A program made the translations under genes and the position numbers. From positions 39,241 through 44,281 of the forward strand of contig NYVQ01000012.1 of NCBI GenBank assembly GCA_002684695.1: 5,041 nucleotides of DNA, written 5' to 3'. Of this stretch, positions 1-5,041 are shown piece after piece (position 1 is the stretch's first letter; every line of letters starts with the position of its first letter). This DNA is from SAR116 cluster bacterium (GTDB lineage: Bacteria; Pseudomonadota; Alphaproteobacteria; Puniceispirillales; GCA-002684695). Under the pieces are notes generated by a model, which was not told where the DNA came from, did no database searches, and saw nothing but the letters and a program-made list of their open reading frames with translations.

Positions 1-126
1 AGTAGTCTTGCCAGCACCATTTGGGCCTATAAGACCAGTTATTGAATTTTTTTTTATTTCTAGTGAAGTGCCGTCAACAGCTCGGAACCCACCGAAGTGT
101 TTATGAATGTTTTCTACAACTATCAT
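1..126 (-). CDS. livG: LivG-type ABC transporter ATP-binding protein, N-terminal part (cut by window edge)
   Basis: Forty-two codons of an ATPase that would energise a branched-chain amino acid/amide (HAAT/LIV) ABC importer at the cytoplasmic face of the inner membrane. Seen: the protein begins MIVVENIHKHFGGFRAVDG, with the FGG-x-x-AV-x-G pattern typical of LivG; F11 is well placed as the aromatic that stacks on adenine. A complete Walker A motif, GPNGAGKTT, lies at residues 34-42, exactly at the window edge. The Q-loop, signature motif and Walker B lie outside, so only about one sixth of a usual 240-260 residue LivG is present. The ATG at 124-126 is the natural start; no Shine-Dalgarno is visible because the U-rich tail of a hairpin occupies the upstream 20 bases. 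It follows the binding-protein gene on the same strand, 64 bp downstream, so its expression probably depends on read-through of that hairpin. LivF is less likely given the FGG-x-x-AV start. Confidence 0.88.
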   Translation of the reverse strand, partial: MIVVENIHKHFGGFRAVDGTSLEIKKNSITGLIGPNGAGKTT

Positions 127-130
127 ATCT

Positions 131-177
131 AAAATATAAAATAAAAGTTAGCGACTTAATTTAATTAAGCCGCTAAC
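131..177 (-). terminator. Intrinsic terminator or attenuator after the binding-protein gene
   Basis: In the minus-strand transcript, the arm at 165-177 plus base 164 pairs with 147-160. It forms an uninterrupted 14-bp stem with a 3-nt loop: GTTAGCG at the base, then one G-U wobble (170 with 154), then an AT-rich upper part. It is followed at once by a U-rich stretch (TTTTATTTTATATTTT, complement of 131-146). Read on the plus strand the wobble becomes an A-C mismatch and no T-tract follows, so the orientation is minus. It starts 13 bases after the binding-protein stop codon and ends about 20 bases before the ATPase ATG. This fits partial termination that makes binding protein in excess of transporter subunits, though a full terminator cannot be excluded. 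Confidence 0.8.
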
Positions 178-190
178 AATTTAAATTTGT

Positions 191-1378
191 TTATCGATAA
201 TTTACATCGACCATTTTGCCATTTTGTATTTGGATTTCCCTAAAGTTACCAGCAGCTTCGCCAGGCCCAATTAGAGTTACGCTAGATGCACCAACATAAT
301 CAATTGCAATACCATAAGAAGCTAATTTAATGCCCTTAGCTAGCTCACCTGGATAAATTTTTTCACCAGTTCCATTAGCAACTTTCATCACATGATCCTT
401 ATAAACTTGAGGATCAGAAGACTTTGCTGATGCCATTGCAAGTAACATTAAAGCTGCAGCGTCATATGACTCACCAACGAATGCATCACCACCAGCAAAA
501 CCATTAGCTTCTCCAATTTTAGCCATAGCTGATGCAGCAGGATTTGAAGGGTCCAACCCTGGAACTGTACCTAGTGAACCATCGAGGTCAGTACCAAAAT
601 TTTCAAGATTAGCACCTATCATTCCATCTGGAAATAAAAACATATCGAATGCTCCAGTATCGATAGCACCTTGGGTAACATTTTTACCCGCACCATCAAT
701 ATACCCAGCAACTACTAATGCCTGGCCGCCAGCTGAAGCAAGTGCTCCAACTTCTGAAGAATAGTCTGCTTTACCTTCTTCATGCGCTGCATTAATTGTT
801 ACACTTCCACCATCAGCTTCATATGCAGCTTGAAATGCGTCAGCTAAACCTTTTCCGTAATCATTATTAGTATATGAAACAGCAACTGAAGTAATACCCC
901 TATCCATTAAAACATTAGACATAATTGCTCCTTGTCTTGCATCAGAAGGAGCTGTTCTAAAAAATAGCCCATTATCTTCAACAGTTGAAAGAGCTGGAGA
1001 TGTCGCAGATGGTGAAATCATAACCATACCATTTGCCATTGCAACGTTAGCTAAAATAGCTCCAGTTACACCTGAACAATCTGCTCCCATAATACCATTA
1101 ACTTTGTCAGCAGTGATTAATTTTTCAGCATTTGCTGAAGCAACAGCTGAGTCAATACATGTTGAATCAGCTCTAATAGCTGTTACTGTTGATCCACTTA
1201 ACAATTGACCTGAAGCTGAAACTTCAGCAATAGCAGCTTCAGCCCCCTGTGCCATAGCTGGGGTTAAAGATTCAATCGGACCAGTAAAGCCTAGAATAAT
1301 CCCAATTTTGATATCTTCAGCAAATGCTGAAGTTGAAAAAATTAAGGATGCTATAGAAGCTAATAAAAGCTTTCTCAT
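191..1378 (-). CDS. LIV-type (type 1 periplasmic-binding fold) ABC transporter substrate-binding protein
   Basis: A 395-residue periplasmic receptor that would capture a small solute and pass it to a LivHMGF-type permease. Seen: a clear Sec signal peptide, residues 1-20, with K at position 3, a hydrophobic core and an STSAFA end, cleaved before EDIKIGIILG. The mature protein starts with the usual first strand and FTGP loop. Two cysteines, C74 and C101 (DSTC and ADCSG), sit where LivJ/LivK proteins carry a disulfide. SPSATSP (122-128) matches the ligand-binding serine/threonine loop, and YTNNDYGKG (169-177) and FVGESYDAA (300-308) are typical of the family. Length is normal. The ATG at 1376-1378 is chosen because GGGAG lies 8 bases upstream; a TTG five codons earlier would put that site inside the gene. 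Family members bind Leu/Ile/Val, other amino acids, amides or urea, so the ligand cannot be named. A hairpin separates it from the downstream ATPase gene; polyamine-type genes lie upstream. Confidence 0.93.
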   Translation of the reverse strand: MRKLLLASIASLIFSTSAFAEDIKIGIILGFTGPIESLTPAMAQGAEAAIAEVSASGQLLSGSTVTAIRADSTCIDSAVASANAEKLITADKVNGIMGADCSGVTGAILANVAMANGMVMISPSATSPALSTVEDNGLFFRTAPSDARQGAIMSNVLMDRGITSVAVSYTNNDYGKGLADAFQAAYEADGGSVTINAAHEEGKADYSSEVGALASAGGQALVVAGYIDGAGKNVTQGAIDTGAFDMFLFPDGMIGANLENFGTDLDGSLGTVPGLDPSNPAASAMAKIGEANGFAGGDAFVGESYDAAALMLLAMASAKSSDPQVYKDHVMKVANGTGEKIYPGELAKGIKLASYGIAIDYVGASSVTLIGPGEAAGNFREIQIQNGKMVDVNYR

Positions 1379-1386
1379 AATAAATT

Positions 1387-1391
1387 CTCCC
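1387..1391 (-). promoter_or_regulatory. Shine-Dalgarno site that fixes the binding-protein start
   Basis: GGGAG (continuing as GGGAGAA) on the minus strand, 8 bases before the ATG at 1376-1378. It is the best ribosome-binding site in the window, in keeping with a highly expressed periplasmic protein. It rules out the upstream in-frame TTG at 1391-1393. Confidence 0.8.
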
Positions 1392-1618
1392 AATTATTTA
1401 AAAATTATTAATTGCTTTTTAAAGCCAACTTGTTGTTTTACCAAAAGAAAAGTGACATTTACTAACAATAAATTAATTTGGATATTAACCAATACTAATT
1501 TAAATATTAGAAATAATAATAATATAGATCCTAACTATCTGAAAAAGTTAAATAAATTATTAGTGAAGCAAATAAATTAAAGTTTCAAGTTATCAGGCGA
1601 ATTAGATGTAGATACTCT

Positions 1619-1642
1619 TTAACTAGATTAATTTCTAATTAA
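1619..1642 (-). other. Weak hairpin just after the ligase stop codon
   Basis: In the minus-strand transcript TTAATTAG (1635-1642) pairs with CTAGTTAA (1619-1626) across an 8-base loop, with one G-U wobble. It begins 9 bases after the ligase stop codon, where a terminator would be expected. The stem is AT-rich and is followed by AAAGAGTATC rather than a U-tract, so it does not meet the usual intrinsic-terminator pattern. It may protect the mRNA end, be a protein-binding dyad, or be chance. Confidence 0.3.
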
Positions 1643-1651
1643 CAATAAGAA

Positions 1652-2986
1652 TCAGACGTTCAATAATAAATACTGCCTCTCCCAAGGACTTATAACATCA
1701 AGAAATGCTTCCGCTTCTGTTCTTTTTACTTCAGCAAATAATTTAACAAATCTTTCTCCAAGAGTTTGTTGCATCGCATTTGACTTTTCCAGCATATCCA
1801 GAGCAATATCTAAATTTCTAGGGAGAGTAGCAACCCCTTCTAAACTTTTAAGTTTAGGTTTATTAGGCATTTTTTCTTCCTCTATACCCAACCAAACACA
1901 AGCCAAGGTAGCTGCTATTGCTAAATAAGGATTTGAATCTGCTCCTGGTATCCTATTTTCAATACGACGAGCAATTGGTTTGCTTACAGGTACTCTTAAA
2001 CCAACTGTCCTATTATCTATACCCCAACCAAGATTTGCGGGGGCATCATCGTTTTTAGGAGGCCTTCTATAAGAGTTCACATATGGTGCAACAAGCGCCA
2101 TTGCTCCAGAAAAATGATTTTGTAAACCAGCCAAAGCAAAATAAAAATCATTAGTTTCTTTACCACTCGAATTAGAAAAAATATTTTTTCCATTTTTTTT
2201 ATCAAAAACTGAAACATGAATATGCATTGCACTGCCAGGCTGATATTGCATAGGCTTAGCCATGAATGTAGCATGAACCTTGTGACTAATAGCAGTTTGT
2301 CTTACAGTCCTCTTAAATAAAAAAACTTGATCAGCTAATTCTATTGCATCTCCATGGTTAAAATTAATTTCCATTTGAGCTGCACCAGCCTCATGTGACA
2401 AAGTATCAATATCAATTTTCTGAATATCACAGTAATCATATATATCTTCAAATAATGGATCAAAATCATTAACTGCATCTATGCCATATGCCTGCTTTGC
2501 TTTTTCAGGTAAACCAGATCTCCCTAGAGGGGTTCTAAGGGGGTCGTCTGAATTAGAGTTTTGTTCAACCAAGAAAAATTCTAATTCAGGAGCAACAACT
2601 GGCTTTAATCCTTTGCTTTCGAAAAGCTTTATAACCTTTTTCAAAACTTCTCTTGGAGAAACATCAACGGTACTTCCATCAAAATAAAAAGCATCATGAA
2701 TAATTTGAGCTGTTGGCTCTTTATACCATGGTACTAATCTAACCGTCTTAGAATCAGGTTTTAAAACAACATCGCCAACTGTTTCACCTAAAACTTTTGA
2801 ATCACCATAATCTCCAGTTACATTTTGACCAAAAACATATTCAGGCAATCTAAGACCATCAGATGAGCTTGAATTAATGTATTTCTCTACGGGCACTATT
2901 TTACCTCTAGGAATACCTGCAATGTCACTCACCAAACATTCAACTTCTGTGATTTTATTATCAGAAAGCCATTTTTTTAAATTCAT
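1652..2986 (-). CDS. Glutamine synthetase family ligase, PuuA/SpuB-like (gamma-glutamylputrescine synthetase candidate)
   Basis: A 444-residue cytoplasmic ATP-dependent ligase that would join the gamma-carboxyl of glutamate to an amine; context suggests putrescine or a similar polyamine rather than ammonia. Seen: N-terminal beta-grasp domain (about 1-105, with DIAGIPRGK at 21-29), then the catalytic domain. Metal and substrate residues are present: E134 and E136 in PELEFF, E199 and E206 in HEAGAAQMEINF, H255/H257 in GSAMHIHVSV, R307 in NSYRRPP, R331, and E343/R345 in ENRIPGADSNPYL. The C-terminal NLYDLP loop that carries the adenylylated tyrosine of housekeeping GlnA is missing, the rule for amine-ligating members. 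The length suits PuuA/SpuB. The ATG at 2984-2986 has a modest GGAA site 8 bases upstream. It lies 22 bp after the aminotransferase gene on the same strand, so the two are probably co-transcribed. The family is certain; the amine is inferred from neighbours, and other monoamine ligases of the family remain possible. Confidence 0.92.
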   Translation of the reverse strand: MNLKKWLSDNKITEVECLVSDIAGIPRGKIVPVEKYINSSSSDGLRLPEYVFGQNVTGDYGDSKVLGETVGDVVLKPDSKTVRLVPWYKEPTAQIIHDAFYFDGSTVDVSPREVLKKVIKLFESKGLKPVVAPELEFFLVEQNSNSDDPLRTPLGRSGLPEKAKQAYGIDAVNDFDPLFEDIYDYCDIQKIDIDTLSHEAGAAQMEINFNHGDAIELADQVFLFKRTVRQTAISHKVHATFMAKPMQYQPGSAMHIHVSVFDKKNGKNIFSNSSGKETNDFYFALAGLQNHFSGAMALVAPYVNSYRRPPKNDDAPANLGWGIDNRTVGLRVPVSKPIARRIENRIPGADSNPYLAIAATLACVWLGIEEEKMPNKPKLKSLEGVATLPRNLDIALDMLEKSNAMQQTLGERFVKLFAEVKRTEAEAFLDVISPWERQYLLLNV

Positions 2987-3008
2987 TTGAATTATTCCAA
3001 TGATATAA

Positions 3009-4364
3009 TTAATTGAGTTTTTGAAAAGTTTGATCTAATGAGATCTTCAATTTATTGAATATTTCATCAATTTCATTTTTTGAAATTGTTAAAGAAGGTG
3101 ACATTATCATTCCATCTCTTACTGCCCTCATCATTAGACCATTTTTAATACAAAAATCTCTGCAAATAGCACCTGCTTCTCCTGTATTCTGAAAAAACTC
3201 AGGGCCAGATTTCTCTTTGACTAATTCAACACATCCAAGCATCCCAAAAGTTCTCGTTTCTCCTACCAACGGATGATCATCTAAAGTTTTAATTTTTGAT
3301 GATAAATAGGGAATTATATCATTGTCAGCATTTTGAATTAATTTCTCATTTTCGATAATCTTTAGATTTTCTAATGCAACCGCAGCTGCAACAGGATGCC
3401 CTGAATACGTAAAACCATGATTAAATTCCCCACCTTCTTTTATAAACTTACTAGAAACTCTTTCGCCAACCATAACTGCTGACATAGGAATGTACCCAGA
3501 AGTTAAACCTTTTGCTAATGTCATCATATCGGGTTCAAGATACATTTTATCTGAAGCAAACCATTTTCCAGTTCTACCAAATCCAGTAATAACTTCGTCA
3601 ACAATGAATAAAATATCATATTTTTTACAAATTTTTTGTATATGATTAAAATATCCCTCTGGTGGTATTATAACACCACCAGCACCCTGAATAGGTTCAG
3701 CAACAAATGCTGCGATATTCTGAGCACCAAGTTCTAAAATCTTTTCTTCAAGCCACCCAGATGCAGTCTCTGAAAATAATTCAACAGACTGGTTTCCTTG
3801 GTACTTAAAAGAATAAGGAGCTGGAATGTGATAAAAGTCTTTTTCCTTTGCAGATTGTTTATGCATATCGACCATGCCACCCATACTTGCAGACATAATT
3901 GTTGAGCCATGATAGCCATACTCTCTACCAATTATAATTCTTTTTTGTGGCTGCCCATCAAGGCACCAATAATGTCTAACCATCCTTATAATAGTATCAT
4001 TAGCCTCAGACCCTGAATTTGCAAAAAAAGTATGGTTCAAACCTTTTGGTGTAATTTGTGCTAATTTATGAGACAATTCTGCTGTTGGAATATTATTAGT
4101 TTTAAAGAAACTATTGTAATATGGGAGTTTCAGCATCTGCTCTTTTGCAATTTCTGCTAATTCACTCCTTCCATACCCTATGTTCACACACCATAAGCCA
4201 GCCATTGCATCAAGAATTTTATTATTATCATTATCATAAATATAATTTCCTGATGCGTTAGATATTATCCTAACACCATTTTGATTGAGATCTTTATAAT
4301 TTGTGAAAGGGGGTAAATGATGATTGAGAAGAATACTCTCATAATTACTGTTATCTAATTCCAT
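3009..4364 (-). CDS. spuC: Class III PLP-dependent aminotransferase, SpuC-like (putrescine-pyruvate aminotransferase candidate)
   Basis: A 451-residue cytoplasmic aminotransferase of the omega-amino acid/polyamine group. SpuC moves the amino group of putrescine to pyruvate, giving 4-aminobutyraldehyde and alanine. Seen: HHLPPFTNYK (15-24) and LDAMAGLWCVNIGYG (51-65), close to Pseudomonas SpuC as remembered; the phosphate-binding NSGSEAND (116-123); YHGST (151-155) with the ring-stacking aromatic; AEPIQGAGG (222-230); IVDEV with D256 contacting the pyridine nitrogen; the Schiff-base lysine K285 in TLAKGLTSGY; and HGFTYSGHP (316-324). R413 in MMRAVRD is the expected carboxylate-binding arginine. 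Length is full for SpuC. The ATG at 4362-4364 has AAGG 6 bases upstream. It is the first gene of a two-gene unit with the downstream glutamine-synthetase-like ligase and is divergent from an amine oxidase. Beta-alanine or taurine-type transaminases share the fold, so the substrate is an inference, though the resemblance to SpuC is strong. Confidence 0.93.
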   Translation of the reverse strand: MELDNSNYESILLNHHLPPFTNYKDLNQNGVRIISNASGNYIYDNDNNKILDAMAGLWCVNIGYGRSELAEIAKEQMLKLPYYNSFFKTNNIPTAELSHKLAQITPKGLNHTFFANSGSEANDTIIRMVRHYWCLDGQPQKRIIIGREYGYHGSTIMSASMGGMVDMHKQSAKEKDFYHIPAPYSFKYQGNQSVELFSETASGWLEEKILELGAQNIAAFVAEPIQGAGGVIIPPEGYFNHIQKICKKYDILFIVDEVITGFGRTGKWFASDKMYLEPDMMTLAKGLTSGYIPMSAVMVGERVSSKFIKEGGEFNHGFTYSGHPVAAAVALENLKIIENEKLIQNADNDIIPYLSSKIKTLDDHPLVGETRTFGMLGCVELVKEKSGPEFFQNTGEAGAICRDFCIKNGLMMRAVRDGMIMSPSLTISKNEIDEIFNKLKISLDQTFQKLN

Positions 4365-4370
4365 TTATAA

Positions 4371-4374
4371 CCTT
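4371..4374 (-). promoter_or_regulatory. Shine-Dalgarno site of the aminotransferase gene
   Basis: AAGG on the minus strand, 6 bases before the ATG at 4362-4364. It is short but well spaced, and supports that ATG as the start. Confidence 0.5.
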
Positions 4375-4384
4375 AAAAAATAAA

Positions 4385-4421
4385 TTGTGAAAATAATAAT
4401 ATATTGCTTATGTATTTACAA
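4385..4421. promoter_or_regulatory. Imperfect dyad spanning the aminotransferase promoter
   Basis: TTGTGAAAATA at the left end (from 4385) and TTGTAAATACA read inward on the other strand from 4421 share TTGT, the following AA and scattered A positions, centred on 4403. The right arm overlaps the proposed -35 box and the left arm the likely transcription start, a good place for a repressor. The match is imperfect and AT-rich, so this is only a candidate operator. Confidence 0.25.
4393..4421 (-). promoter_or_regulatory. Candidate promoter of the aminotransferase-ligase operon
   Basis: On the minus strand TTGTAA (4416-4421) and TATTAT (4393-4398, five of six bases of the -10 consensus) are separated by exactly 17 bp. 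Transcription would start near 4386, leaving a leader of about 20 bases that still includes the AAGG site. The 100-bp divergent gap demands a promoter here, but the base composition makes chance matches common. Confidence 0.4.
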
Positions 4422-4438
4422 TATGCCAAAAAACTTTG

Positions 4439-4453
4439 AATTAGTCACTAGTT
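4439..4453. promoter_or_regulatory. Candidate operator dyad in the divergent intergenic region
   Basis: AATTAGT (4439-4445) and ACTAGTT (4447-4453) form an inverted repeat around a single central base, six of seven positions matching. One base is too small for an RNA loop, which favours a DNA dyad for a dimeric regulator. It lies 11 bases before the oxidase ATG and about 50 bases upstream of the aminotransferase transcription start proposed here, so it could control either or both directions. Confidence 0.35.
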
Positions 4454-4464
4454 TCAGTTCATAA

Positions 4465-5041
4465 ATGAATAACCACTATAATTCAATATATAAAAAAGAT
4501 TTAGTCGAACCAGAAGTGTTTCCCTCTCTTAAAAATAATATTGAGTGTGATGTATCAATAGTTGGTGGCGGTTTTACTGGATTATCATCTGCTATTGAAC
4601 TTGCTCAAGCAGGTTTAAAGGTTTGCATTTTTGAAAAGGAATATATTGGTTATGGCGCATCAGGTAGAAATGGTGGTCATTTAGTTCAAGGTTGGTCTAC
4701 TGATTTTTATAAATTGCAAAAGAGTATAGATAAAAATGATCATAAAATGGCTTGGAACGCAGGCATAGAAGCAGTCGAAATAGTGACGAATAGGATTAAA
4801 AAATATAATATTAAATGTGATTTGCAAATGGGTTATGTTTACGCAGCCCTTCATAAAAGACACTTATCTGAACTTATTGAAATGAAACAAGAGTGGTCAA
4901 ATTTTGGATATAAAAATTTAGAAGTTTTAGGGAATAAAAAAAACCTTCAAAAATACGTCAATACTGATAGATATATTGGAGGGCTAGTAGATACTGGTAG
5001 TGGTCACCTTCATCCTATGAAATACTTGCACTCCTTGGCTA
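4465..5041 (+). CDS. FAD-dependent amine oxidoreductase, PuuB/OrdL-like, N-terminal part (cut by window edge)
   Basis: The first 192 residues of a flavoprotein of the D-amino-acid-oxidase (DAO) superfamily. PuuB oxidises gamma-glutamylputrescine to the aminoaldehyde with release of ammonia and hydrogen peroxide. Seen: a Rossmann start, DVSIVGGGFTGLSSA (29-43), with the GxGxxG-type glycines and E57 in IFEKE, which would hold the FAD ribose; GASGRNGGH (64-72), the hallmark of the PuuB/OrdL group; and GGLVDTGSGHLHPMKY (172-187), also typical. Relatives run to about 420-440 residues, so a little under half is present, with no frameshift. The ATG at 4465-4467 is preceded directly by an in-frame TAA, and the next Met is residue 95, so this start is firm; no Shine-Dalgarno is visible. 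It is divergent from the aminotransferase-ligase pair, 100 bp away. The ligase nearby supports a gamma-glutamyl amine substrate; other secondary-amine or amino-acid oxidases of this superfamily cannot be excluded. Confidence 0.9.
   Translation, partial: MNNHYNSIYKKDLVEPEVFPSLKNNIECDVSIVGGGFTGLSSAIELAQAGLKVCIFEKEYIGYGASGRNGGHLVQGWSTDFYKLQKSIDKNDHKMAWNAGIEAVEIVTNRIKKYNIKCDLQMGYVYAALHKRHLSELIEMKQEWSNFGYKNLEVLGNKKNLQKYVNTDRYIGGLVDTGSGHLHPMKYLHSLA

Larger units (their letters stand above)
1379..1651 (-). promoter_or_regulatory. 273-bp intergenic region expected to hold the binding-protein promoter
   Basis: Very AT-rich non-coding stretch between the ligase stop and the binding-protein start. One possible sigma70-like pair on the minus strand is TTGAAA (1583-1588) and ACTAAT (1559-1564) with an 18-bp spacer, which would give a leader of about 170 bases. 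In DNA this AT-rich many near-matches are expected by chance, so the promoter position is not settled. No riboswitch fold, tRNA or convincing small gene was recognised. An own promoter is likely because the gap is far longer than the 22-bp gap inside the neighbouring operon. Confidence 0.4.

Noticed and set aside
1211..1241. Overlapping inverted repeats TGAAGCTG/CAGCTTCA and GCTGAA/TTCAGC inside the binding-protein gene
   Set aside because: They arise from repeated Ala, Glu and Ser codons in the stretch GAEAAIAEVSAS and need no separate function.
1379..1393. Five-codon N-terminal extension of the binding protein from a TTG
   Set aside because: It would place the strong GGGAG site inside the gene; the ATG at 1376-1378 has correct spacing and gives a standard signal peptide.
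1308..1580. Plus-strand open frame of 90 codons
   Set aside because: Its first part is the antisense of the binding-protein signal peptide, and the rest is low-complexity Asn/Lys/Leu-rich translation of AT-rich non-coding DNA; there is no recognisable domain.
2077..2274. Minus-strand 65-codon frame inside the ligase gene
   Set aside because: Out-of-frame shadow of the ligase, which has full family motifs across this stretch.
2481..2687. Plus-strand 68-codon frame inside the ligase gene
   Set aside because: Antisense shadow of the ligase; no start site or domain of its own.
3734..3931. Minus-strand 65-codon frame inside the aminotransferase gene
   Set aside because: Out-of-frame shadow of well-conserved aminotransferase sequence.
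4681..4863. Minus-strand 60-codon frame opposite the oxidase
   Set aside because: Antisense shadow; the plus-strand frame carries clear flavoprotein motifs.
1..5041. CRISPR array, tRNA, rRNA, insertion sequence, phage or toxin-antitoxin genes
   Set aside because: No regularly spaced repeats, cloverleaf, terminal inverted repeats, transposase or small paired genes were seen on either strand.

Overview
The window is clearly AT-rich, with Lys/Asn/Ile-heavy proteins, short gaps and no mobile elements. It looks like a streamlined marine alphaproteobacterium (Pelagibacterales/SAR11-like or a similar AT-rich lineage). That placement is inferred from composition, gene content and compact layout; there is no rRNA or marker gene here to prove it.

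Layout. Positions 1-126 (minus) hold the first 42 codons of a LivG-type ABC ATPase, cut by the window edge just after Walker A. Positions 191-1378 (minus) hold a secreted LIV-type solute-binding protein. A strong hairpin with a U-rich tail (about 131-177) lies between the two, so the binding protein is probably made in excess over the ATPase. After a 273-bp gap (1379-1651) that should carry the binding-protein promoter come a glutamine-synthetase-family ligase (1652-2986, minus) and, 22 bp upstream of it, a class III aminotransferase very like putrescine aminotransferase SpuC (3009-4364, minus). These two look like one operon, aminotransferase first. A 100-bp divergent region (4365-4464) separates them from a plus-strand FAD-dependent amine oxidase of the PuuB/OrdL type (4465 to the window end, incomplete).

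How the genes may work together. The ligase, aminotransferase and oxidase are the classic parts of putrescine/polyamine breakdown. The ligase can cap an amine with glutamate. The oxidase can then remove the free amino group of the capped amine, and the aminotransferase can deaminate the uncapped diamine (or a similar amine) to an aminoaldehyde. The aldehyde dehydrogenase and gamma-glutamyl hydrolase that would complete the route to GABA are not in the window. The neighbouring LIV-type uptake system may import the substrate or a related nitrogen compound; that link rests on proximity only.

Nothing here is a clearly new system. The points worth following up are the terminator/attenuator between binding protein and ATPase, the paired dyads in the divergent promoter region, and the unknown ligand of the binding protein.
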